Source of the DNA: Metellina segmentata
Taxonomy: Eukaryota; Arthropoda; Arachnida; Araneae; Tetragnathidae
DNA length: 64,000 bases
NCBI GenBank assembly: GCA_947359465.1
Contig: OX375881.1
Location: forward strand, 29,429,742 to 29,493,741
Reading direction: 5' to 3'
Part shown: one piece after another, positions 28,162-37,010 of the stretch
Layout of the letters: each line of letters starts with the position of its first letter
Position numbering within the stretch: the stretch's first letter is position 1
Position numbers and translations under genes: made by a program
Notes under the pieces: model-generated
What the model saw: only the letters and a program-made list of their open reading frames with translations
Told to the model about the DNA's origin: nothing
Database searches by the model: none

Positions 28162-29232
28162 ACGCCTAAAATTGACTTAAGGCCTATGCCAAAACCAATT
28201 CGAAATCGAGATAGAAATAATACAAGTACAATAAAACGATTGAAAAATTCGACTCCTAAGAGGCCTAAAATTGACTTAAGGCCTATGCCAAAACCAATTC
28301 GAAATCGCCAAAGAAATAATACAAGTACAATAAAACGATTGAAAAATTCGACTCCTAAGACGCCTAAAATTGACTTAAGGCCTATGCCAAAACCAATTCG
28401 AAATCGCCATAGAAATAATACAAGTACAATAAAACGATTGAAAAATTCGACTCCTAAGAGGCCTAAAATTGACTTAAGGCCTATGCCAAAACCAATTCGA
28501 AATCGCCATAGAAATAATACAAGTACAATAAAACGATTGAAAAATTCGACTCCTAAGAGGCCTAAAATTGACTTAAGGCCTATGCCAAAACCAATTCGAA
28601 ATCGCCATAGAAATAATACAAGTACAATAAAACGATTGAAAAATTCGACTCCTAAAAGGGTAAAATTGACTTAAGGCCTATGCCAAAACCAATTCGAAAT
28701 CGCCATAGAAATAATACAAGTACAATAAAACGATTGAAAAATTCGATTCCTAAGAGGCTTAAAATTGACCTAAGGCCTAAGCCAAAACCAATTCGAAATC
28801 GCCATAGAAATAATACAAGTACAATAAAACGATTGAAAAATTCGACTCCTAAGACGCCTAAAATTGACTTAAGGCCTATGCCAAAACCAATTCGAAATCG
28901 CCATAGAAATAATACAAGTACAATAAAACGATTGAAAAATTCGACTCCTAAGAGGCCTAAAATTGACCTAAGGCCTAAGCCAAAACCAATTCGAAATCGC
29001 CATAGAAATAATACAAGTACAATAAAACGATTGAAAAATTCGACTCCTAAGAGGCCTAAAATTGACTTAAGGCCTATGCCAAAACCAATTCGAAATCGCC
29101 ATAGAAATAATACAAGTACAATAAAACGATTGAAAAATTCGACTCCTAAGAGGCCTAAAATTGACCTAAGGCCTAAGCCAAAACCAATTCGAAATCGCCA
29201 TAGAAATAACATTAAATACTATAAAACGATTG

Positions 29233-29650
29233 CTGTACGCAGCTCAGATTGCTTTACCAGTGTTAATAAAAAAATAACAATTTCTGTAAACAAATTAAAT
29301 TATAATATTAATATTGGAACTGACTTTTTATTTCTTCCCATGATGTAACTAATTTTAAAATACATGTAATTTTATACATAACACTTACATTTTGAAATGG
29401 AACATGACAGCCAAAAAGGAGGACTCATCTATATAAATAAGAATGGCGTGTTTGTTTGTACATTGAATATTTTCGACCCATTTCAAGTTTTCTATCCCTT
29501 TTGGAACCTTCTGATGCCAAATCCGCCTATTGCGCGTTTTGTGTCTGTCTGTATTTGTGTGTGCCCTATACACGTCCACGCGGTTTAAGATATTTTAAGG
29601 AAACTTTGCATGCTGCAAGTACTTGCATTCATTTAGACACCCAAGGACAT
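29233..29650. other. Array-flanking sequence, no gene recognised
   Basis: The last monomer degrades after 29,209 and ends with ATAAAACGATTG at 29,232. Beyond that is non-repetitive, AT-rich sequence. A + strand frame runs from the array to 29,348 only because the satellite frame happens to continue. Two short overlapping frames at 29,385-29,588 on opposite strands have no recognisable domain. Confidence 0.6.
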
Positions 29651-29666
29651 AAGAGCCTTACCAAAA

Positions 29667-30095
29667 GTGCAACCACCCTATCTCAAACGAAAGGGTGGAG
29701 AAAGCGTGGTGTTGACCAACTGTCCTTATAAGAAAGAGCTGGAAGACTTTTATACTGCTAAATACCAAAAAAATTCTAATCAGGCTTCTACTAGTAGGAC
29801 AACACAAAAGAGGAAACCTGCCGCCAACAAGAAGAAAGGTAAACGAAGGAATCATAAAGTCTCAAACTCTTCTGACAGTGAGGATTCAAATGAACCTCCA
29901 CTAGTGAACACCGACGATGATCTTGATGTGGACCTTGGCGACCCTGATTCTATGCATGCCACCTGCTTGTTTTGTAACGAGAAATATTCAGACGATTTCA
30001 GTGGGCAGCAGTGCTCTTCGTGCTTCAACTGGAATCACAAATTTTGTGATGCGGCTAGCGAAGAAAATACACGGGTTCGATTTGTCTGGATGCCT
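29667..30095 (+). pseudogene. Decayed pogo/Tigger-type transposase, C-terminal piece
   Basis: One frame without an ATG start encodes a Leu-Thr-Asn-x-Pro-Tyr-Lys-Lys-Glu-Leu segment, a lysine-rich stretch, an acidic Ser/Asp/Glu stretch, and then a zinc-finger-like pattern CLFC, CSSC, NH, C at about 29,967-30,048. Arthropod pogo/Tigger (CENP-B/jerky-like DDE) transposases, as I remember them, end with a linker of this kind followed by a PHD-like finger. The catalytic core is missing, no usable start is present, and the frame runs into low-complexity sequence after about 30,095. I infer a relic. A host PHD-finger exon is the main alternative. Confidence 0.5.
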
Positions 30096-30228
30096 GAGTG
30101 GTTTTTTTTTGGACTAGATTATTATAGACTAGTGGAATTATTATGGACTATAGGCTGTTGTGTTTCTGGAATTATAAAGACTATAGGCTGTTGTACGGGC
30201 AACGCCATGATATAAGGTATTTTTTTGG

Positions 30229-30293
30229 TGTGGAATTTTCCGCAGATTTCAAATCCGTTGAAGTTTTTAATCTATCTTTAACGAATCCGCTTT
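30229..30293 (+). repeat. Dispersed repeat copy (CCGCAGATTTCAAATCC)
   Basis: About 65 bp around the core CCGCAGATTTCAAATCC recurs at 30,568-30,633 and, more diverged, at 60,840-60,905. Family unknown. Confidence 0.6.
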
Positions 30294-30376
30294 TACGAAA
30301 AAGAACTAAACAATGCCTGTCAAAATGTTTTTTTATTTTTTGCTCTCCACTGAAATTGAAAAGGGCTGAAAATGTA

Positions 30377-30379
<3 letters not shown>

Positions 30380-30417
<38 letters not shown>
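30380..30417 (-). repeat. 38-bp T homopolymer
   Basis: An uninterrupted run of 38 T. It could be the poly(A) tail of a retroposed sequence on the - strand or a pure homopolymer expansion. No recognisable element body lies beside it. The exact length may be affected by sequencing. Confidence 0.8.
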
Positions 30418-30420
<3 letters not shown>

Positions 30421-30567
30421 GCGAAGGGGGCAGGAAATACAATCTGTTTATTTTTGGAATTTTGGAAAGGGAACCATGACGTTACAATCTCGTACGAAAA
30501 TATAAAAGATATATTCAATTTAAAAGTTATTTATATAAAGAAAATCATATTTTTAGGTATGAATCTA

Positions 30568-30633
30568 AAGTGAAATTTTCCGCAGATTTCAAATCCGCTA
30601 AAATTTTTACTCTATCTTTAAGGATCTAGGAGA
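30568..30633 (+). repeat. Dispersed repeat copy (CCGCAGATTTCAAATCC)
   Basis: Second copy of the element at 30,229-30,293, in the same orientation and followed by the same kind of ACTCTATCTTTAA stretch. The two bracket the T run. Confidence 0.6.
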
Positions 30634-30687
30634 TAGAACTATAGAAAAAAGAACTAATTGACTCCAGTTAAAAGATTGTTTGTTTTT

Positions 30688-30692
30688 ATCGT
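30688..30692 (+). repeat. Target-site duplication, left (ATCGT)
   Basis: ATCGT directly before the 5' LTR, repeated at 37,353-37,357. Five bp is the usual duplication length for Ty3/gypsy integrases. Confidence 0.9.
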
Positions 30693-31034
30693 TGTGAAGT
30701 TCCCCGTAACCTCACCGGGTTTGAAACGGGTCGATGGACATAGAATCGAACTCCACGGGGGTCCCCCTCGGGTTTTTGGGGAAAAGGAACCCGTTTGGGG
30801 AGGGTTGAAAAGAGAAGGAACTTGCACGAAGACCAGCGAGGAAGCAGGACGCGTTGTTTTGCGCTGGAGATCGAAGGGGATTATTCCCGACTATGTATTA
30901 TAGACGGAACCTGTAAATACTATAATCAAGAAATTTGTAAATAAATAACTGAAATATGCTCATGAACTAGTGTTACTGTTTGGAGGACGACAAGGCAGAG
31001 GATTAGGGAATCAGCCTAAGGAAGAACCGTCACA
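30693..31034 (+). repeat. 5' long terminal repeat
   Basis: 342 bp, TGTGAAG to GTCACA, with a perfect 5-bp terminal inversion TGTGA/TCACA. The copy at 37,011-37,352 shows no difference that I can find by eye. An AATAAA signal lies at 30,940-30,945. A short frame inside the LTR (to 30,903) is not regarded as a gene. Confidence 0.95.
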
Positions 31035-31035
31035 G

Positions 31036-31054
31036 TGGCGCAGATGGTAGGATT
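31036..31054 (+). promoter_or_regulatory. Primer binding site, tRNA-Ser type
   Basis: TGGCGCAGATGGTAGGATT starts one base after the 5' LTR. The complement of the 3' end of Drosophila-type tRNA-Ser, as I recall it, is TGGCGCAGTCGGTAGGATT, matching at 17 of 19 positions, with the two differences inside the acceptor stem. Several insect Ty3/gypsy elements prime from tRNA-Ser. The host tRNA-Ser sequence would decide whether the match is perfect. Confidence 0.8.
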
Positions 31055-31316
31055 GTCGTCCAGAATTCCAAAGAAAAGTCTGAGCAGATCCGGATTCCAC
31101 ACCGGACGGCGATAAAGGAATCTTCAAGTATTATTGAGACTGGGGAGACCCCATAGTTGATAATTGGGAGTGAACGCCGAAGGAATGTCTTCACAGCATC
31201 GAGGGAAGTCGTCTGCAAGGTAACTGCAAGCCATTTGAGGGGAATCGGCTGAGTTGGATACGCCGGTATAGAAGAAAAAAAAAGCTTGTACCTGGAAAGC
31301 CCGTGAAAGTGCCAAA

Positions 31317-31412
31317 CCTACTCCCGGACCAGCAGCGAAGCCTACTCCCGGAGCAGCAGCGAAGCCTTCTTTTGGTGCATCAGCGAAGCCTACTTTCGGA
31401 GCATCAGCGAGG
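31317..31412 (+). repeat. Four 24-bp tandem repeats in the retrotransposon leader
   Basis: Four units of 24 bp begin at 31,317, 31,341, 31,365 and 31,389. In one frame they read PTPGPAAK, PTPGAAAK, PSFGASAK and PTFGASAR. That frame is open from 31,272 to the TAA at 31,464-31,466, has no ATG, and differs from the gag-pol frame. A second open frame (31,303-31,506) starts only at GTG. The repeats lie in the roughly 1-kb untranslated leader, and their role is unknown. Confidence 0.7.
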
Positions 31413-32043
31413 CCGAATCAACGAAGTCTACAAGATCCTGACGCCATCCCAAGGGAAGTCCGATAAAGGTAAATCCAGATACCCGTTTAATTTTGTTGTT
31501 ACTTAAAATTGAACAGGGGGGTTTACACAAGAAATGTATGTCATTGTTTTAAGAATATTATGGAAAGTTAAGTTGAGAATATTGTGTTTTGTGAAACTTA
31601 ATGGTTAAGAGGTATTTTACTAGTGTAAAATATTATTATGTTAGGATTGCATAGTAGAATATATAACTTCAGTTGTTTATTGTAGTGTATAAAAGTATAG
31701 GTATACTTTGGAAGGATACAAGAGTGTTGTAACTGTTCTGTTATTGTGTATTGAGGGCCAAAACGAAGTAATATTGTTGTTAGTATATATATATGTAATT
31801 GGTTTAACTGTCTACGGAACCTATAGTATAAGAAACAGTACAAAAGGGTAGCCGTAATACGGTAAATTCTATATATAGATGGAAGTGTGCAACAAAATTT
31901 TAACTGAATTAAAACTAGAATAAGTTGGCAATATAATACAGGGATAGAAATAACTTGTTTATTTAAGATTAACATAACAAGTTAAAGATAGACTATTATT
32001 GGTCTTAAGTATTATATTAGTTGGATATAATCTAGCGTTAAAA
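31413..32043 (+). other. Retrotransposon 5' leader, no gene
   Basis: AT-rich leader between the 24-bp repeats and the gag-pol start. Several ATGs occur (for example near 31,560 and 31,638) but none opens a convincing frame. Packaging signals would be expected here but none can be recognised by eye. Confidence 0.6.
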
Positions 32044-35000
32044 ATGGCTTTTCTAATGAGGACGAAGAAAGCTGATCTCATCTCTCTAGCTCTGGAGTTG
32101 GAATTGGAGTTGAATCCAAGAATGACAGTGATAGGGTTAAGTGAAATGATAAGTAGCAGTGAAAGGTATGAGGAAGAGATGGTTAAGGCACTTCTGGAAG
32201 GTATTGTTAATGACAGGAAAGAGAGCGAAGAAAAAGAACAGTTAAATTATGAACGCGAACAAAAGAGATTAGAATTAGAACGTGAAGATAAGAGATTAGG
32301 AAGGGAACAGGAGATTAAGTTAAAAGAGTTGGAAATCCAAATGAAAGAACATGAAAACCGTAGATCACTAGAAAGCACGGGTACCGAAACGTCGGAGGGT
32401 GATCTAATTAAATACGTGAGACTTGTTAAGGAACAACTACCAAAAACTCCACAAAGAACTGAAAATTGGATATTTTTCTTCCATCAGGCGGAAACGATCT
32501 TTGAGGTTTATTCGGTACCAGAAGAGTATTGGGGAAAAATTATTTTACATAAATTGTCAGATTTTATTAGTAGTTTAACGAACAATTTAGGCATCGAGAA
32601 ACTTACTGATTATCAATCAATTAAAGAATGCGTTTTAGCTGAAAATAAACTAACCCCATTACAGCACAAAAGGAATTTTGAAAACAGTGGTAAGAGACCA
32701 GGAGAAAACTATGTACAGTGCGCTGCTCGGATAAGAACTCTTTTTGAATACTATTTAAAAAGCCGAGATATTGCGTCGCTACAAGATTTAAAAGATCTGG
32801 TAATGGCAGATAAAATAAAAGATTTATTGCCAAACCACGTTACATCCCATATTCTGGTCAAAGAGGGAGAAAAATGGTTAAAACCAAACGAGTTGGTGAG
32901 GGAAATAGATATTTATCTGGAGGCTCAACCTCATGCGAGTTCATCAGATAAATTTAGTCGCGACAAAGGGTTGAGAAATTGGAGGTTAGAAAGAAATAGA
33001 AACGAGAGGGATGGACAGAGAATTGGAAGCAAAAGTAGTATTGGAGATCGCATCGTTAAGACGAATAAGTATGAGAAGGGCCAAGGAAGGGATAGTATAG
33101 ATTACAGAACACGGGAAAGGCAGAAGGTGAAATGTTTCCTATGTGAGGAAATAGGGCACTTTAAATCCAATTGTCCAAAACTAAAAGATCAGAGAGGAAG
33201 GGAAAGAAAAATTAACCAGGTGGTTAGCAAAACAGATTCGGTGTTGGATAATTACCCGGCTGAAAGGGGATTAAACAAAGTGGCCGTACATTTCGAAATT
33301 CCAGAAGGAAATCAAGAAGGGGAATTACCTCGGGAAGAATTTGGAATTGATAATGAAAAGTTCAAAGGCGTTATCGATAGCGGGGCAGAAATAACGGTGT
33401 TGAGGAAATCAATAGTCCCCGAAAATTATTTAGAATCAGGAGGGAAAATATTGTTAAAACCAGCTATAGGTCCTGAAGTAGAAGCGAGACTTGTTTCAAT
33501 TCCGTTAAGTTTATGGACAGAGACGGAGGATATAAGGCCTTTTGTTACTATCCAGGCAGCCGTCGTGGAAAATTTAAACGAGGTCGCATTGGTGACACCA
33601 CGTGATTTACGACTTATGAGAGAGCAGCAGCGCCGGTATCTAGGGGAATTCGTAGAACCACGAATTCAAGACGATGCTCAACAGGGAAAGTTACCTCCTG
33701 GGGATAGAGGGGAGAATGAAACAAGTGGTGAAACCACAATGGAAGTCCTCGATGTAAGGACGGTAACAATAGACGCGATTGAGTATCCGAAGGTCAAGGA
33801 AGGGATCGTGGAAACCGATAATGAGATGCCCTTATCACAAACGCAAAAATTTCGGATAGAGCAGGGGGCGTGTGAGTCTTTAAGTTGCGCGTTTAGCAAT
33901 GCGAGAGAAAGGAAGAACGATTACTGGCTAGACTCGGGGATTTTATACCACACTGGGAAGATCGCGGGACAGCCTTACAGTCAGTTAGTAGTTCCCGTAA
34001 GTCGGAGACAGGAAATCATCAAACTAGCGCATGAAACCTTAACGGGGGGACATCTAGCCTCTAAGAAAACAAAAGAGAGGATCGCTATGTCATTTTACTG
34101 GGAAGGAATGGGCAAAGAGATAACGAGATGGTGTGAGGCCTGTCACAACTGTCAGTTAAGAAGGAGGACGAACGTGAAAGATCGAACTCCAATTGAAGCG
34201 GTAGGAAGGCCTGAGTTGCCGTTTCAGGTGGTTAATGCGGACATTTTTGGGCCAGTAGAGCCTAAATCTTCAAGGGGGCATCATTACGTGTTATGCATTA
34301 TGGACCAACACAGTAGATGGCCGGAGGCGGTACCTTTGAGATCGTTAACTGCGAAGGCAACCTGTGAGGCATTCACTGAGGTGTTTATGAGGATGGGGGT
34401 CCCACGGACTATCGCTATGGATAATGGGACAAATTTTGCATCCCGGTTAACCAAGGAATTCTTGGGTAAGTTGGGCGTAACCCCAAACTTTTCGACACCT
34501 GGATACCCTCCCGCGAACGGATTAGTGGAAAGGTTTATAGGGACCATGAAAAATATGCTTCATCATGCTATTAGTGATCAAGGAAGAGAGTGGGATAAAT
34601 TACTACCATATTTATTATGGGCGTATAGAGAAGCGCCAAGTTCCACTACGGGTGTACCACCGTTCATGTTAATGTACGGTCGTTTACCGGAAGGCCCGTT
34701 GGCGATTTTAAAATCCAGTTGGGTGGAAGAAGCCGTGATACCTCAAGGAGTGGGGGAATCAGTCTCAGAATATCTCAGGTCACTCAGAGATAGGCTAAAA
34801 TCGGCTCAGGAATTCGCTACGACACAGGCTGAAGTACAACAGGCACGGTACGTCCATCACCACAATTTAAGGTCCTCCAATCGACAGTTCGGACTGGGTG
34901 ATGAAGTAGTTGTCCTGGTTCCCGACAGTACAAACAAGCTTTGTTCGAGATGGATGGGGCCAGGAGAAATAGTGGAAGTCAAATCACCCCACTCGTATAT

Positions 35001-36591
35001 AGTGAAGTTGTCAGATGGTAGTTCCCGTCATTTACATCAAAATAAGATACGCAAGTACGTACAACCCATCGGGGCAATGGGAGTAATATATGAGTCAGAC
35101 GAAGAATTCGGAGAAGTCCTGCACGCGCCTATTGACAAACCAATAAACGGCAGGCAAGATATCGAGACGTTCGGTAAGAGCAAGGGACTTGATCACTTAC
35201 GAGGACATCAGAAACGAGAATTGTGTTCTTTGTTGGACGGGTTTGGCTCTCTATTCAATGGAGAGATGAGGAAAGCCAATGTAGGGTCCCACACAATTCG
35301 ACTGAAACCGGGCGTAGAACGGAAACAACCGCACATTTATAGGATACCCGAGTCAATTAAACCGCAGGTCGAGAAGCAGATTGAGGAGTTGATAATGAGG
35401 GAGCTCATTGAACCGTCTACAGCGGAGATTGCCTACCCCATAGTTTGTGTGGCAAAAAAGGATGGTACTGTACGGTTGTGTTGCGACTATCGAGGTCTCA
35501 ACGCGGAGAGTCAGATTGTAGCGTTTCCAATGCAAAATTCGGATGAATTAAGATTTAAGGCAGGACGTGCAAAATTCCTAACTACGCTCGACCTTTTAAA
35601 GGGATATTGGGAGATTCCGATGGAGGAGAGTTCGAAAGAACTAACTAGTTTTGTGTCACCCAAAGGGCAATACCAATGGCGGGTCATGCCATTTGGACTC
35701 TCAGGAGCCGCAGCCACTTTCCAAAGGGTTATGAACCAAGCGTTGAGGGCACACTCAGATTACGCGGAGAGCTTTATAGATGACATAATCATTTATTCTC
35801 AGACATGGGAGGACCACTTGACTCATCTAAAAGCAGTACTCCAAACCCTAAGGTCTTTGAACTTCGCGGCTAATTTGGAAAAGTGTTCCTTCGCGAAGGC
35901 AGAAGTAAGGTATTTGGGCCACGTGGTGGGTTCAGGGAAACATGGTCCAGATCCTGGGAAAATAGCGACAATACAGCAGTTGAACGTGCCTAAAACGAAA
36001 AAGGCACTACGGTCAGTGTTAGGGCTCATGAACTACTACAGAGAGTATGTGCCACGCTATGCGGAAATAGCGAAACCCCTAACAGAGTTAACGAAGAAAC
36101 CAGTCCCCAATGATATCCCATGGACCGATGACGCCGACAACGCGTTTAAGAAACTTAAAGAGGCTTTGTGTAAAGCGGTATATCTGTCTACACCGGATAT
36201 TAATAAGCCGTTTGAAATCCACACAGATGCCTCAGCAACGGGTATAGGAGCCTGTCTGGTCCAGGGAGATGAGAAAGGCTACCCAAGACCAATAACATTC
36301 GCAAGCCAAAAGCTCACACCTGCGCAAATGAAATGGAGCGCAATTGAAAGAGAGGCTTACGCGGTAATTTGGGCTTTGGGAAAATTTGACACTTGGACGT
36401 ATGGTCAGAGTATACTGTTGCACACTGACCATAATCCATTGAAATATTTAACGGAAGGTGTACCCAAAAACGCCAGACTTCAGAGGTGGGCATTGGCTTT
36501 ACCTCGGTACAACGTATCGATAGCTCATAAGCCAGGTATTTTAAATGCCGATGCTGATGCTTTATCGAGAATGTATGAAGAACAATGCTAG
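32044..36591 (+). CDS. Gag-Pol polyprotein (Gmr1-like order)
   Basis: 1,515 codons from the first in-frame ATG (32,044); the frame extends 45 bp further up only through a TTG. Residues about 55-115 are a charged coiled coil. About 130-296 is capsid, its last 80 residues resembling the SCAN fold. A CCHC zinc knuckle lies at C364, C367, H372, C377. The aspartic protease has D445-S-G-A. The integrase zinc finger has H663, H670, C697, C700, and the integrase core has D733, D793, E829, a perfect D,D-35-E. Reverse transcriptase follows, with D1183 (LDLLKGYW) and FIDD at 1244-1247. RNase H has D1395, E1437, D1462 and the terminal NADADALSR motif. Gag, protease and Pol share one frame with no shift or stop, so the protease must process a fusion. 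No chromodomain is visible. All catalytic residues I could check are intact. Confidence 0.95.
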   Translation: MAFLMRTKKADLISLALELELELNPRMTVIGLSEMISSSERYEEEMVKALLEGIVNDRKESEEKEQLNYEREQKRLELEREDKRLGREQEIKLKELEIQMKEHENRRSLESTGTETSEGDLIKYVRLVKEQLPKTPQRTENWIFFFHQAETIFEVYSVPEEYWGKIILHKLSDFISSLTNNLGIEKLTDYQSIKECVLAENKLTPLQHKRNFENSGKRPGENYVQCAARIRTLFEYYLKSRDIASLQDLKDLVMADKIKDLLPNHVTSHILVKEGEKWLKPNELVREIDIYLEAQPHASSSDKFSRDKGLRNWRLERNRNERDGQRIGSKSSIGDRIVKTNKYEKGQGRDSIDYRTRERQKVKCFLCEEIGHFKSNCPKLKDQRGRERKINQVVSKTDSVLDNYPAERGLNKVAVHFEIPEGNQEGELPREEFGIDNEKFKGVIDSGAEITVLRKSIVPENYLESGGKILLKPAIGPEVEARLVSIPLSLWTETEDIRPFVTIQAAVVENLNEVALVTPRDLRLMREQQRRYLGEFVEPRIQDDAQQGKLPPGDRGENETSGETTMEVLDVRTVTIDAIEYPKVKEGIVETDNEMPLSQTQKFRIEQGACESLSCAFSNARERKNDYWLDSGILYHTGKIAGQPYSQLVVPVSRRQEIIKLAHETLTGGHLASKKTKERIAMSFYWEGMGKEITRWCEACHNCQLRRRTNVKDRTPIEAVGRPELPFQVVNADIFGPVEPKSSRGHHYVLCIMDQHSRWPEAVPLRSLTAKATCEAFTEVFMRMGVPRTIAMDNGTNFASRLTKEFLGKLGVTPNFSTPGYPPANGLVERFIGTMKNMLHHAISDQGREWDKLLPYLLWAYREAPSSTTGVPPFMLMYGRLPEGPLAILKSSWVEEAVIPQGVGESVSEYLRSLRDRLKSAQEFATTQAEVQQARYVHHHNLRSSNRQFGLGDEVVVLVPDSTNKLCSRWMGPGEIVEVKSPHSYIVKLSDGSSRHLHQNKIRKYVQPIGAMGVIYESDEEFGEVLHAPIDKPINGRQDIETFGKSKGLDHLRGHQKRELCSLLDGFGSLFNGEMRKANVGSHTIRLKPGVERKQPHIYRIPESIKPQVEKQIEELIMRELIEPSTAEIAYPIVCVAKKDGTVRLCCDYRGLNAESQIVAFPMQNSDELRFKAGRAKFLTTLDLLKGYWEIPMEESSKELTSFVSPKGQYQWRVMPFGLSGAAATFQRVMNQALRAHSDYAESFIDDIIIYSQTWEDHLTHLKAVLQTLRSLNFAANLEKCSFAKAEVRYLGHVVGSGKHGPDPGKIATIQQLNVPKTKKALRSVLGLMNYYREYVPRYAEIAKPLTELTKKPVPNDIPWTDDADNAFKKLKEALCKAVYLSTPDINKPFEIHTDASATGIGACLVQGDEKGYPRPITFASQKLTPAQMKWSAIEREAYAVIWALGKFDTWTYGQSILLHTDHNPLKYLTEGVPKNARLQRWALALPRYNVSIAHKPGILNADADALSRMYEEQC

Positions 36592-37000
36592 TGATTTTAT
36601 GATCACTAAAGGTATGTTGTACTGTATTAATGAATCACATAAATTAGCAATTTAATTGGTTTTGTTTACAAGAAACAACTGTATTGAAGAGTATGTTTTG
36701 GATTGCTAGTATTCTTTAATTAAACGGGTTAACAGTTTGGTATGTTGAGTAAACTGTTTTGTTATCATAAGTACAAAGATAGTTTAAAAATTATAATTAC
36801 AGTTGTAAAATTTAAGTTTGTGAGCTCATGCATGAGACTCATTTCAGGCATATTTGCCGACTTGGGGACACAAACATCAATACACATTTTGGGTATCTGG
36901 ATTTGGAATGATGACGTTGCCCGAGGAGAGGGGTATTCGTCATTGTATTTTTTTGTTATGGTTTCAATTTCGGGACCAAGTGGCCCCGTAATTATAAACC
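36592..37000 (+). other. Retrotransposon 3' untranslated region
   Basis: About 410 bp of AT-rich sequence between the gag-pol stop and the polypurine tract. A frame crossing from here into the 3' LTR (36,742-37,221) overlaps LTR sequence and starts at an unsupported codon, so no extra gene such as env is indicated. Confidence 0.75.
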
Positions 37001-37010
37001 GGAGGGGAGG
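37001..37010 (+). promoter_or_regulatory. Polypurine tract for plus-strand priming
   Basis: GGAGGGGAGG is pure purine and abuts the 3' LTR at 37,011, the expected place for RNase H-resistant plus-strand priming. Confidence 0.9.

Larger units (their letters stand above)
1..29232. repeat. 99-bp satellite array with higher-order structure
   Basis: A single 99-bp unit is repeated head to tail about 295 times with no interruption by other sequence, and the array enters the window mid-unit, so it extends further left. Copies differ mainly at a small set of positions, for example AGG or ACG, ATG or AAG, CCAT or CCAA or GAGAT, and TTA or CTA. Length changes are rare: a 6-bp deletion near 22,782 and a 1-bp deletion near 28,656. 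Most units hold two AGGCCT sites 18 bp apart and one TTCGAA site. On the + strand one frame reads as a basic 33-residue repeat and on the - strand one frame reads as a hydrophobic repeat, both stop-free except for periodic TAG variants. Most variants change amino acids, often at second codon positions, which argues for non-coding satellite. The chromosomal role (centromeric, heterochromatic or other) cannot be seen. Confidence 0.97.

Noticed and set aside
1..29232. CENP-B box in the satellite monomer
   Set aside because: The unit has TTCGAAATCGCC but lacks the required A and CGGG positions, so there is no basis to call a CENP-B box.
1..29232. CRISPR-like array
   Set aside because: The repeats are contiguous with no unique spacers, in a eukaryotic context.
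31..29348. Long open frames across the satellite on the + strand (basic 33-residue repeats) and - strand (hydrophobic repeats)
   Set aside because: They follow automatically from a stop-free 99-bp unit. Frames exist on both strands at once, variants are mostly amino-acid changing, and starts and stops fall only where satellite variants create them.
30658..30903. Open frame in each LTR (also 36,742-37,221)
   Set aside because: It lies within LTR sequence with no usable ATG support; identical copies reflect LTR identity, not two genes.
32621..36432. Antisense frames under the gag-pol gene
   Set aside because: Shadows of a well-supported coding frame with all catalytic motifs on the + strand.
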